Shown in pieces: positions 51,538-59,573 of a stretch of DNA of 64,000 nt. Under the pieces are notes generated by a model, which saw only the letters and a list, made by a program, of their open reading frames with translations, had not been told where the DNA came from and did not search any database. The translations under genes were made by a program, and so were the position numbers. Position 1 is the first letter of the stretch. Each line of letters starts with the position of its first letter. The DNA comes from Alcanivorax nanhaiticus (GTDB lineage: Bacteria > Pseudomonadota > Gammaproteobacteria > Pseudomonadales > Alcanivoracaceae), in NCBI RefSeq assembly GCF_000756665.1, contig NZ_ARXV01000008.1:114706-178705 (forward strand), in the 5' to 3' direction.

Positions 51538-53601
51538 ATGTTTTCTCGACGCCAAACCCTGGCCGGGTGCGTCGTTGCAGCGCTGTGTGCGCCTGCAGCA
51601 GTCATGGCCGAAACCGATAAAACTGACGTTCACCAGCTCGATAAAGTGAATGTCTCCGCTCTGCCCCTGGGCAGTGACAGCCCCAGCACACCCTACTCGG
51701 TGATGGATCAGCAGACCCTCACCCAGAAGGGCGAAGACACCCTGGGCAACACCCTCAACAATCAACCCGGTGTCCACAGCGACACCTTCGGTGGCGGCGC
51801 CAGCCGCCCGGTGATCCGTGGTCAGAGCGGCCCCCGCGTGGGCGTGCTCAGCGACGGCTCTCAGGTGCTGGATGCCTCCACCATTTCCCCGGATCATGCC
51901 ATCACCGTAGACCCCATGCTGGCCCGGCAGATCGAAGTCCTGCGCGGACCGGCCACCCTGCTGTATGGCAGCGGAGCCAGTGGGGGAGTGGTCAATGTGC
52001 TGGACAATCGCATCCCCACCCAACGCCCCCGTGAAGACGTGGAAGGCTTCCTGGGCCTGCGCGCCAACACCGTGGCCGATGAGAACGCCACGGCCGCCGG
52101 CATGACCTTCTCCGCCACCGACAACCTGGTGTTCCGGGTGGAGGGCAGCCGCCGGGATGCCGAAGACTACGAAGTGAACGGCTTCGAGCAACTCACCGTG
52201 CCCGGCACCTTCGCGGAAAGCGACAACGGCAGCATTGGCGCGTCCTGGATTGGGGATCAGGGTTATTTCGGGCTGGCCTACAGCTATCGTCGTGATCACT
52301 ATGGCCTGCCCGGCCACAGTCATGAGTTCGAGGCGTGCGAGGCCAACGGCACCAGCCTGGACTGCCCCGTCGGCGGTCACGACCATGACCACGATCATGG
52401 TGAGGTCGTCCCCTATGTGGACCTGGCCAGCCGTCGCGTTGATGCCCGTGGCGAATATCGCAATCCGTTCAGCGGCATAGCCAACGTCCGCTTCCGTGGC
52501 AACGTCACCGATTATCGCCACCACGAGATCGAAGAAGGCACCATCGGCAGCACCTTCACCAACAAGGGCGGCGATGCCCGCCTGGAAGTGGAGCACAAAC
52601 CGTTTGGCAACTGGCGTGGCGTGGTGGGGTTGCAGTACACCCGCTTCGACTTCAGCTCGCTGGGGGCGGAAGCGTTCGTGCCCAAAACCGAGACCGAATC
52701 CATCGCCGTGTTTGCGGTAGAGGAATACACCCTCAACGAACAATGGTCCTTTGAGCTGGGCGCTCGCCAGGAACATCTGACCCAGACACCGGATGCACGT
52801 GACGGTAACGCTCTGCTGAAAGTCACGGCAGACAATGCCTCCTTCTCCGGCGCGGCCAACTGGCGCTTTGTGCCCGGCTATGAGCTGGTGCTGTCAGCAG
52901 CCCACTCCGGTCGCGCACCGTCATCGCAGGAGCTGTATGCCGATGGCGTACATCTGGCCACCAACACCTACGAATGCGGTCTGCTCAGCGATTGCGGCGG
53001 CGTCCCACGGGATCTCCTCGATGATGAAATCAGCCTCAGCGCCAACCTGAATCTGCGCAAAACCCAGGGTGACTGGCTGTTTGATCTGGGCGTGTTCGAG
53101 AACCGCATCAACAACTACATCTATGCCCGCACCCTGGACCAGCAGGAAGACTTCCGGCTGATCAAGTACAGCCAGCGCGACGCCACCTTTACCGGCGCTG
53201 AAGGCTCGGTGAGTTACTACGGTATCGATCCACTGGGCATCACCGTTTTTGGTGACGTGGTGCGCGCCACGTTCGATGACGGCGGAGGTTACCTGCCTCG
53301 CATTCCCGCCAAGCGCCTGGGCACCCGCCTGAACAGCTATGTGGGGCACTTCGATGGTGAGCTGGAGTTCTATCGCAGCTTCATCCAGGACCAGATCGCC
53401 GGCTTCGAGGAGACCACACCGTCCTACGACATGGTCAACGCCACCCTCAGCTACCGGCTGCGCGGCGACCAGCGCTACACCTTCTACGTTCGCGGCAACA
53501 ATCTGCTCGGCGAAGAGGTGTTCAACCATGCGTCCTTCCTGGCCACCACCGTGCCGGAACCAGGACGCAATGTCAGCGTCGGCACCCGTATTGAATTCTG
53601 A
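51538..53601 (+). CDS. ZnuD-like TonB-dependent zinc receptor
   Basis: A 687-aa outer-membrane receptor. It has a signal peptide (ending AAVMAE), a TonB-box region, a plug (NTLNNQPGVHSDTFGGGASRPVIRGQSGPRVGVLSDG, LRGPATLLYGSGASGGVVNVLDNR) and a 22-strand barrel ending in VGTRIEF. An external loop has CEAN...DCPVGGHDHDHDHGE, the paired Cys and His-rich loop of ZnuD. The adjacent ZnuA-like, permease and AztD-like genes support zinc as substrate. AGAGG precedes the ATG. Confidence 0.92.
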   Translation: MFSRRQTLAGCVVAALCAPAAVMAETDKTDVHQLDKVNVSALPLGSDSPSTPYSVMDQQTLTQKGEDTLGNTLNNQPGVHSDTFGGGASRPVIRGQSGPRVGVLSDGSQVLDASTISPDHAITVDPMLARQIEVLRGPATLLYGSGASGGVVNVLDNRIPTQRPREDVEGFLGLRANTVADENATAAGMTFSATDNLVFRVEGSRRDAEDYEVNGFEQLTVPGTFAESDNGSIGASWIGDQGYFGLAYSYRRDHYGLPGHSHEFEACEANGTSLDCPVGGHDHDHDHGEVVPYVDLASRRVDARGEYRNPFSGIANVRFRGNVTDYRHHEIEEGTIGSTFTNKGGDARLEVEHKPFGNWRGVVGLQYTRFDFSSLGAEAFVPKTETESIAVFAVEEYTLNEQWSFELGARQEHLTQTPDARDGNALLKVTADNASFSGAANWRFVPGYELVLSAAHSGRAPSSQELYADGVHLATNTYECGLLSDCGGVPRDLLDDEISLSANLNLRKTQGDWLFDLGVFENRINNYIYARTLDQQEDFRLIKYSQRDATFTGAEGSVSYYGIDPLGITVFGDVVRATFDDGGGYLPRIPAKRLGTRLNSYVGHFDGELEFYRSFIQDQIAGFEETTPSYDMVNATLSYRLRGDQRYTFYVRGNNLLGEEVFNHASFLATTVPEPGRNVSVGTRIEF

Positions 53602-53671
53602 TAGCCCTTTAACACGGCAACGCGCCCGGCACCTTTATCACACCGGGCATCAAAAACATTTGGAGAACCCC

Positions 53672-55030
53672 ATGCAACGCATGATGAAAAACCTGAAACA
53701 CCACGCAGCACTGCCACTCTCATTGCTGGTGGCAGTGGCCATGGCTGGCTGCAACGAAACCGGCACCAGTTCACTGGGCAGTGGCGAAGAGGGCCACGAC
53801 CATGAACACGCCAGCAGCGCCCATCCCGGACGTCTGGTGATTGCCTCCCGCGATGGCGCGGGCGATCAGCTGTATGTTTTTGACCTGGAACAAGGCGCAC
53901 TGCTGCCGGGCAGCCTGGCATTGGATAACGCTCCCAGCGCGCTCTACACCAGCCCCGGCAAGCGTTTTGTACTCGCCCCCCAACGTGCGGCCAATCAAGT
54001 GCAAATTATCGATGGTGGCCTGTACTACCACGACGACCATGTGGATGAAGTCTCTCCCCGCTTCGCCGGCACCCTGAACGGCCCGGCGCCCACCCACTAC
54101 CGCGTCCACGGTGAGCAAGCCGCGCTGTTCTATGACGGTGATGCAGGCAGCGCCCTCATGTCCGAGGTCGAAGTGCTGACCGACGCCTCACTGCAAAACG
54201 CCAGCAGCGTGGCAAGTCAGACTCTGGCCAGCGCCCATCACGGTGTCGCCGAACCCCGCGGTGACATCGTGCTGGCCACCTACCGCACGGCGGCCAGCGG
54301 GCTGCCGGAAAAAGTGGATATCTATCACCAGCATGACGACCACTACCATCAGGAAGGCACAGTGAACCTGGACTGCCCGGGCCTGCATGGGGCGGGTTCC
54401 AATGAAGATTACTCCGTGTTTGGCTGCAGCGACGGCATCCTGATCGTCCACCAGAACGGCGAAACCTTCACCGCACAACACGTGGACAATGCCACCATCG
54501 GCCTGAGCGAAGGCGAGCGCATCGGCAGCTTCGACAGCCATCATGAAATGTCGCACTTCGTGGGCTACGCCGGCGACCGTATCTTCATCATCCACCCGGA
54601 TGATGGCGACGTGGAGGAACTGGACTGGAAAGAAGGTGCCACCGTGACACTGGACACCCACAGCCTGGATCCCCACGGCGAGCACCTGGTGCTGCTGGAT
54701 GACATCGGCGACCTGCGTGTCTTTGACACCGCCGACTGGAGCGAGCACGCCCACGTGGAAAACGCCATCGACCCGGAAACTGCCGCACCGCCGGCCTCAG
54801 GCCACGGCAGCCGTGTTTCCATGATTGTGGCTGGCGAACCCGCCCACGCTTTCCTGTCTGATGCAGGCAGCCAATCCATTGTCGTCGTCCATCTGGAAGA
54901 AGGCAGTGTGGAAGGAGCCTTGCCGCTCAGCTTCCCCCCGGCCGCCCTGGCCTGGGCCGGACTGGCCGGCGAGCATGAAGAGCACGCTCATGAAGATGAG
55001 CATGACCACGAGCACGGCCACGAACACTAA
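53672..55030 (+). CDS. AztD-like zinc metallochaperone lipoprotein
   Basis: A 452-aa lipoprotein (lipobox MAGC near residues 23-26) with a beta-propeller of WD-like blades (GRLVIASRDGAGDQLYVFDLEQG, HLVLLDDIGDLRVFDTADW). His-rich segments mark it: EGHDHEHASSAHPG at the start, YYHDDHVDE and YHQHDDHYHQEG inside, and a C-terminal EHEEHAHEDEHDHEHGHEH tail. This fits AztD, which hands zinc to the AztC/ZnuA binding protein in Paracoccus. The ORF is open from 53339 but GGAG just before the ATG at 53672 and the signal peptide set the start. Last gene of the zinc cluster. Confidence 0.85.
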   Translation: MQRMMKNLKHHAALPLSLLVAVAMAGCNETGTSSLGSGEEGHDHEHASSAHPGRLVIASRDGAGDQLYVFDLEQGALLPGSLALDNAPSALYTSPGKRFVLAPQRAANQVQIIDGGLYYHDDHVDEVSPRFAGTLNGPAPTHYRVHGEQAALFYDGDAGSALMSEVEVLTDASLQNASSVASQTLASAHHGVAEPRGDIVLATYRTAASGLPEKVDIYHQHDDHYHQEGTVNLDCPGLHGAGSNEDYSVFGCSDGILIVHQNGETFTAQHVDNATIGLSEGERIGSFDSHHEMSHFVGYAGDRIFIIHPDDGDVEELDWKEGATVTLDTHSLDPHGEHLVLLDDIGDLRVFDTADWSEHAHVENAIDPETAAPPASGHGSRVSMIVAGEPAHAFLSDAGSQSIVVVHLEEGSVEGALPLSFPPAALAWAGLAGEHEEHAHEDEHDHEHGHEH

Positions 55031-55053
55031 CCTCCGGCCTGCTCTGCGCTTTA

Positions 55054-55078
55054 CCCCCTCCCCTCACAAGGGGGAGGG
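55054..55078 (+). terminator. G/C-rich hairpin after the AztD-like gene
   Basis: CCCTCCCCT and AGGGGGAGGG form a strong stem with a short loop. No T-run follows, so termination is uncertain. Confidence 0.35.
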
Positions 55079-55228
55079 ATTCCCCGCTATCGATGTCACT
55101 TCCCCTGCTCCCACTCCACTGAATGTGTGTCGCACTCTGGTATGACCGCAGTCGCCGTGATCGACGCTTTTCACTACAATCTCCCTTTATCACATACTGT
55201 CGTTATTGCGGACCATGCAGGAGACACC

Positions 55229-55747
55229 ATGAAGAAAGCCCTTATCGCTGCCACTCTGGCACTGCCTCTTTGTGCCAATGCGGGCGGCTTTGCCGGCCTT
55301 GACTACGTCAGCAGCAAGATTGAACCGGACAACACCACTGCCTCCGCCAAGCCTCAGGCCCTGCAGTTCAAATTCGGTAGCTGGATCAACAAGGACGAAA
55401 CGCTGGGCGGTGAACTCCGTCTTGGCCTCGGCGTGGGCGATGACGAACTGAGCAACAATGCCGACCTGGAAATCGACCGTTACTATGGCGCTTTTTTCCG
55501 CGGCCAGTTCCCCAACACCCTGCCGGTACGTCCCTACGGCCTGATCGGCCTGAGCTACGTGGAAACCACAGTTGAGTTCGACAATGGCGGCAGCGACGGT
55601 GAAAACTTCAAGGACCTGTCACTGGGCCTGGGCGTGGATGTCACCATCACCCACAACATGTTTGTGAGCCTGGAATACATGCGCGTTGTGGATCGCAGTG
55701 GCGACGAAGTGACCAACCTGGCACTGGGTCTGAACGGCCGTTTCTAG
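55229..55747 (+). CDS. Small outer-membrane beta-barrel protein
   Basis: A 172-aa protein with a signal peptide (LIAATLALPLCANAGG) and about eight strands (GFAGLDYVSSKIE, ALQFKFGSWI, RYYGAFFRGQFPN, PYGLIGLSYVE, FVSLEYMRVVD, LALGLNGRF), as in OmpA/OmpX- or opacity-type barrels ending in Phe. No ligand can be inferred. The ATG at 55229 is chosen for the signal peptide; CAGGAG precedes it. A strong terminator follows. Confidence 0.85.
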   Translation: MKKALIAATLALPLCANAGGFAGLDYVSSKIEPDNTTASAKPQALQFKFGSWINKDETLGGELRLGLGVGDDELSNNADLEIDRYYGAFFRGQFPNTLPVRPYGLIGLSYVETTVEFDNGGSDGENFKDLSLGLGVDVTITHNMFVSLEYMRVVDRSGDEVTNLALGLNGRF

Positions 55748-55760
55748 GCGCTCTGGCACC

Positions 55761-55796
55761 GCATAAAAAAACGCGCTGATGCGCGTTTTTTTATGC
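55761..55796 (+). terminator. Bidirectional terminator
   Basis: AAAAAAACGCGC and GCGCGTTTTTTT with a TGAT loop, extended by GCAT/ATGC, form a long stem 14 bp after the beta-barrel stop. Confidence 0.9.
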
Positions 55797-55814
55797 TCAC
55801 ACAGCAAGCAATTC

Positions 55815-55842
55815 CTGTGGGAGCGGCGGTTCCGCCGCGATG
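55815..55842. repeat. Single REP
   Basis: CTGTGGGAGCGGCGG followed by its TTCCGCCGCG hairpin partner. No inverse mate lies nearby. Confidence 0.75.
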
Positions 55843-55945
55843 TGCCAAGTCATGCTGCAAATTCCGCATTGCCTGCCCACGGAAGGCATAGCAAACGCCC
55901 ACCCCACAGCAGAGAAGCCTTCCTGCACCTCACCGATATCTCGAT

Positions 55946-56521
55946 CTACTTTTCTGCAAAACGGGCAGCCTGCTTTAACCAGCCGCTGCGCTTTTCATCA
56001 CTGGCATAACGCACCGGTCCGAACGAGGTAATCTTCACTGGCTTGATCCCGGTGAACTCCAGAATGGTTCTGCGCATCTGATTATGCGCCGGGGCACGAT
56101 ACACCAGATTGAAATACCAGGGCGGCGTATCCATGGTGGCAAACACATGAGCAGAACGCCCCTTCAACAACTTGTCCCACAACTGTGAGTTCTTGCGGTA
56201 CTTGAAGGCGTAACCCGGAAGGAAAATCCGGTCGAACATGCCTTTCATGATCGCGGGCATGGAGCCCCACCAAACCGGGTACACAAGCACCAGATGCTCC
56301 GCCCAGCTAATCGCCTCCTTGATATCCAGCAAACCTGGCTCAAGTTCCTGCCGCTGGTTGTAACCGTGGCGCAGCACCGGGTCGAAGTCGATCTCACCCA
56401 GGCGGAAATAACGCACCTCATGGCCGGCCTTCTCCGCAGATGTCACATACTCATCCGCCAGAGCCCGGCAGAAACTCCCGGGATCCGGGCTCCCCAAAAT
56501 CACCGCAACACGCTTTCCCAT
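55946..56521 (-). CDS. NAD(P)H oxidoreductase, flavodoxin-fold (MdaB/KefF type)
   Basis: A 191-aa FMN/FAD quinone reductase. The start GKRVAVILGSPDPGSFCRAL binds the flavin phosphate; AEHLVLVYPVWWGSMPAIMKGMFDRIFLPGYAFKY is the family core. Substrates are quinones or related electrophiles. The ATG at 56521 opens the flavodoxin motif; an upstream ATG at 56566 would add 15 residues not seen in relatives. Confidence 0.88.
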   Translation of the reverse strand: MGKRVAVILGSPDPGSFCRALADEYVTSAEKAGHEVRYFRLGEIDFDPVLRHGYNQRQELEPGLLDIKEAISWAEHLVLVYPVWWGSMPAIMKGMFDRIFLPGYAFKYRKNSQLWDKLLKGRSAHVFATMDTPPWYFNLVYRAPAHNQMRRTILEFTGIKPVKITSFGPVRYASDEKRSGWLKQAARFAEK

Positions 56522-56756
56522 ACCACAGGCTTCCCAAGTAACGTCATAACGACATGATGATGCCACAACACGGTCGCACCTCTACGCTTTGCGCCTTGCC
56601 AGAAAACAACAGCGCCTATAACAGATGGGGAACCTGATCCCGGTCACAAGACTATCCGGGAAGGAAAAGACCAAAACCAAACGGATTGGCCTGATCAGAA
56701 TCAACATCACCAGTCATTCGAAGCTTCTATCAATCCTCTCAGGAAAGAATAGCCTT

Positions 56757-57224
56757 TTAGGATCCTTGGCTCTCGTGACCTTCCAGCATGGTTTTCAGCC
56801 TGATAAGTGCATATCGGCTTCTGGACTGCAGAACAAGGCGAAACAAGGGCCGCAGCAGTCCAGCCAGCTTTCCTCGTCGCCGGGAATACATCCTCCATTC
56901 CATCAGCGTCTTGTTGTCATCAAGTGCCTGAAAGCTCAACTCCATGCGAGGAAGCAGAACCCGCAAGTCCCCCTCGGTCACCAGCCGCTCAGGGTAGCTG
57001 GCTTCAACTACTCGGATTAAGACTTTGACTGATTTCCCGAACGGTACGCTGACTATCTCTTCGTATGCTTTCCCTATCTCATCCAGTGCACGGGAGTCTT
57101 TTGCCCGGATACTCAGAACACCCGGAAACCAGGCAGAATAATTCTCAAGATTCGCGGCATAGGAGAAAACGCTTTCCACCGGGGCGACAACTTCAACAGA
57201 CCGGCTAGCAAGCAAGTAGCTCAT
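56757..57224 (-). CDS. SRPBCC-family protein
   Basis: A 155-aa helix-grip (START-like) protein: SRSVEVVAPVESVFSYAANLENYSAWFPGV is the typical N-terminal strand and helix, and a long C-terminal helix closes the fold. Members bind hydrophobic ligands; function is unknown. A MerR-type promoter lies 33-63 bp upstream, so expression is probably controlled by a MerR-family sensor, which is not intact in the window. It is the last chromosomal-type gene before the cassette array. Confidence 0.8.
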   Translation of the reverse strand: MSYLLASRSVEVVAPVESVFSYAANLENYSAWFPGVLSIRAKDSRALDEIGKAYEEIVSVPFGKSVKVLIRVVEASYPERLVTEGDLRVLLPRMELSFQALDDNKTLMEWRMYSRRRGKLAGLLRPLFRLVLQSRSRYALIRLKTMLEGHESQGS

Positions 57225-57256
57225 GATTGACTCCTGCTATAACTTGGTAGCAGCAA

Positions 57257-57287
57257 GCATAAAGTATAGAGCCAGCTCTACAGTCAA
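57257..57287 (-). promoter_or_regulatory. MerR-type promoter/operator of the SRPBCC gene
   Basis: On the minus strand, TTGACT (57282-57287) and TTATGC (57257-57262) are separated by 19 bp that contain the palindrome TAGAGCCAGCTCTA (57267-57280). A long spacer holding a palindrome is the hallmark of MerR-family activator sites such as those of ZntR and PbrR. Confidence 0.7.
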
Positions 57288-57314
57288 GAGCCAGAGAGGG
57301 AAGGAAATAAAGAA

Positions 57315-57413
57315 ATGGAAAACCTCAGCACAACCGCAGATGGAATGGCTGCCGTTGGATGGAATAAAGTCGCCTTCAGGGTTGATTTGGGATCACAGTC
57401 GCTTGTTATTTGA
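57315..57413 (+). pseudogene. Short ORF, possible truncated divergent regulator
   Basis: ATG at 57315 after GAGGGAAGGAAA opens a 32-codon frame (starting MENLSTTADG) divergent from the SRPBCC gene, where a MerR regulator would be expected. The frame ends in sequence resembling an attC end (GCTTGTTATTTGA), so the gene may have been cut at the array edge. The encoded peptide shows no MerR HTH, so this is speculative. Confidence 0.3.
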
Positions 57414-57429
57414 TCTCTCTTCGCAGATA

Positions 57430-57678
57430 TCACTCATCAGCTTTACACCTTTGAACCTGCCACCTTGATAAAGCGATAAGAACCACCCCGAGGGAAAGAG
57501 CCGCTGCCCCCTGATACTCAGACGACTCTGCTGGCACAATCTCATAATATGTACCAGGCTCACGCCCCATAACCAGATCAATTGCTGACTGCCAAAAGCC
57601 AACAGGAAGAAGTCCTAGAAAATAGAGTCCTGCATAAATAATGCATAGAACTCCCAGCCCAAATGAAAACCACTTCAT
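57430..57678 (-). CDS. Two-helix membrane protein, distal cassette
   Basis: An 82-aa protein of unknown function with one membrane helix at the start (FSFGLGVLCIIYAGLYFLGLL) and another near the end (AAALSLGVVLIALS). The ATG at 57678 follows the attC site A by about 10 bp, as cassette genes do. It is the last gene in the array; its own attC is not clear. Confidence 0.65.
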   Translation of the reverse strand: MKWFSFGLGVLCIIYAGLYFLGLLPVGFWQSAIDLVMGREPGTYYEIVPAESSEYQGAAALSLGVVLIALSRWQVQRCKADE

Positions 57679-57688
57679 CAGCCCACAC

Positions 57689-57743
57689 CTAGCCCGAGAA
57701 CTCCCGCCATCATGCGCTTGTCGTATGCATGGCATTGTTATAT
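57689..57743 (-). repeat. attC site A
   Basis: Minus strand: ATATAAC at the 5' end, a central GCATACGACAAGCGCATG hairpin, and a degenerate right end GGGCTAG in place of GTTRRRY. 55 bp. Confidence 0.65.
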
Positions 57744-57755
57744 GCCCACACTCCT

Positions 57756-58319
57756 TTATTTCCTTTCACTCTCGAATTGAGCCTCTGAAATTGTAGTATC
57801 AACCAAGACTTCCGGCCCCACCGGATACCCGAAGGAGTATTCCACTTTACCAATTTTCGAATTTTTGGCATTAATGTAATATTTCTCTGAGTACACAATC
57901 ACGCCGCGATCTAGTTTTGTGTAAACATCAGATATTTTATTCCCATTTGTGTCTGACAGAATTTTATCTAGGGAATAATCTTTGTAGAAATACTCCGTCT
58001 CCAAGATTCCATCTAGGTTTTCATCAACTCTTCCAGAGACAATATTCAAATCAGAATCGAATTTCCAACTCTCATCCACTTCCCCATCAAAATCTCGATC
58101 ATAGAGTTCATACATGTACACCCCATCATGCTCTATGAAAAAGTCTGGCTTTCCATCCCCATTCCTGTCTTCTTGATTTTTGACTTCACCTATCCCAGCG
58201 CTCAGTTCGTCTAGATCATTTCTTATTGATTCAATTTCCGCCCTTGAATATTCATAGCTATCGCAGCCTGATAATCCCAAGAGCACAAGACAAGCTAAAA
58301 TATTTAGTAGTACTTTCAT
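57756..58319 (-). CDS. Cassette lipoprotein with calcium-binding-type repeats
   Basis: A 187-aa lipoprotein (lipobox LSGC at residues 16-19). Several Asp-rich DxNxDG-like turns occur: DRNGDGKPDF, DRDFDGEVDE, DENLDGILE and DTNGNKISD, as in EF-hand or thrombospondin type 3-like calcium loops. Such repeats suggest a calcium-dependent surface protein, but no enzyme domain is seen. It fills the cassette between attC sites A and B. Confidence 0.75.
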   Translation of the reverse strand: MKVLLNILACLVLLGLSGCDSYEYSRAEIESIRNDLDELSAGIGEVKNQEDRNGDGKPDFFIEHDGVYMYELYDRDFDGEVDESWKFDSDLNIVSGRVDENLDGILETEYFYKDYSLDKILSDTNGNKISDVYTKLDRGVIVYSEKYYINAKNSKIGKVEYSFGYPVGPEVLVDTTISEAQFESERK

Positions 58320-58344
58320 TTAATACTCATCCCCCAGATGCATA

Positions 58345-58459
58345 TAACGCCGCACTCAGCCGCGGATAATATTGGGCGCTTTATGCGCGACAATAGGAGC
58401 GTAGCGACCGCGCAGAAAGTGCGCAAAATTGGCCATCGGCCTGTAGTGCTTTGTTATAT
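58345..58459 (-). repeat. attC site B
   Basis: TAACGCC on the plus strand at 58345 and GTTATAT ending at 58459. 115 bp, the longest site here, with an imperfect inverted core (GCGCAC, GTGCGC type arms). Confidence 0.85.
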
Positions 58460-58972
58460 GTACTTTGCCATATACTCATCAACCTCAATGTCTGTCCAGG
58501 TTTCAACACTAAGAATTGAGGAATATGGATCTCCGGAAATTTTTAGCAATTGACAAATCGCAGGCTCCGTTTTCAACCCCCCATCCTTCAGCTTCCGAAC
58601 CCTCTCTGAAAAATCATTTCCTCCGACAGCCACCAAACGCTTCATCACTTGATAGTGACGGTAAGCCATCTGTTCTTTTACCGGTGTATTGGTGGCGTAT
58701 ATTTCAAAAATGAAATTTTGAAAACCAAATCTTCCAACTACACGATCTTCATATGCCTTAAGGCTGTGCGATTCGTACACTGATATAGTCAAATCCAGAT
58801 CATTAGTGAAAGCTTTTTGGTCAAGATAATTGCATACGATGTCAATATCACTTTCTGATGTATCAAGATTAACAAATATTGTGCTGACAACCTCTGGTGA
58901 GTAGCACTTGAGTTTGCGTAATATCTTAGAATCTTGTATCGCTTTTTCAGCGCGAGTTATCTTGCTATTCAA
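58454..58972 (-). CDS. DUF4269-family protein (cassette)
   Basis: A 172-aa protein if started at TTG 58972 (TGAGG 9 nt upstream); a GTG at 59005 lies inside attC site C. The segment LDTSESDIDIVCNYLD and YEDRVVGRFGFQNFIFEIYATNTPVKEQMAYRHYQVMKRL match DUF4269, which resembles nucleotidyltransferases (the SDIDI acidic pair). Function unknown. The stop lies within the end of attC site B. Confidence 0.8.
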   Translation of the reverse strand: MNSKITRAEKAIQDSKILRKLKCYSPEVVSTIFVNLDTSESDIDIVCNYLDQKAFTNDLDLTISVYESHSLKAYEDRVVGRFGFQNFIFEIYATNTPVKEQMAYRHYQVMKRLVAVGGNDFSERVRKLKDGGLKTEPAICQLLKISGDPYSSILSVETWTDIEVDEYMAKYI

Positions 58973-58995
58973 TCTGACTATAACCTCAGAACATA

Positions 58996-59074
58996 TAACG
59001 CCCACATAAACGGCGCGCGGCTTTTTTGCGCGTCCGGCGACCTATAGGGAGCGAATTTCATGTGCTTGTTAGTT
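58996..59074 (-). repeat. attC site C
   Basis: TAACGCC at 58996 and GTTAGTT at 59068-59074. 79 bp; inner arms GGCGCGCGGC and GCGCGTCCGGCG. Confidence 0.85.
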
Positions 59075-59491
59075 TTATATTTTGGATTGAAGCCATTTTG
59101 ATGTAGTACTTAAAAGAAAAACAAGCGGAACTGTAATTAGTGTGCCAATAGGAGGAAGTAAAGCTGATCCCGCCGTAGCATAGGCACTCATAACGTAATC
59201 ATTTGAATTTATACCTATCGCCTCGCCACCAGGAGCCATACTAATTGCTAAAAAGAATGACGGAATTAAGTAAACCAAGAAATAGTACGAAAACCCTTCG
59301 GAAGCCCATTTAAAACAAGCGGCCATGCCGACGAGCAGACAGATTAACGAAACTATGGCGAGAAAAGTATTTGGACTAACAAATATCTGATAAATATCAA
59401 ATGCAAAGCATATTAAAGTGAAAAAGCATATGCTAAAAATCCATATATTAAGATCAGCTGTATCCTCGTTTAATTTTTGTAAAATACCCAT
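59075..59491 (-). CDS. Four-helix membrane protein (cassette)
   Basis: A 138-aa hypothetical membrane protein with hydrophobic stretches at about 15-35 (WIFSICFFTLICFAFDIYQIF), 42-62, 68-85 and 107-128. No known family. It starts 16 bp after attC site D and its stop abuts site C. AT-rich compared with the chromosomal part. Confidence 0.7.
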   Translation of the reverse strand: MGILQKLNEDTADLNIWIFSICFFTLICFAFDIYQIFVSPNTFLAIVSLICLLVGMAACFKWASEGFSYYFLVYLIPSFFLAISMAPGGEAIGINSNDYVMSAYATAGSALLPPIGTLITVPLVFLLSTTSKWLQSKI

Positions 59492-59506
59492 AACTTCCTT
59501 TTGAAA

Positions 59507-59573
59507 CTAACGCCTAGCTCTGGGGCTGCATGGAGCGTAGCGTAATGCAGTCCCTAGCAGCCACTTGTTAACT
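59507..59573 (-). repeat. attC site D
   Basis: CTAACGC at 59507 and GTTAACT at 59567-59573. 67 bp, with inverted arms GGGGCTGCATGG and TAATGCAGTCCC. Confidence 0.87.

Noticed and set aside
57329..57411. Terminal attC site for the last cassette gene
   Set aside because: GCTTGTTATTTG at 57401-57412 looks like one end, but no matching YYYAACGC end or paired arms could be found, so the array edge stays undefined.
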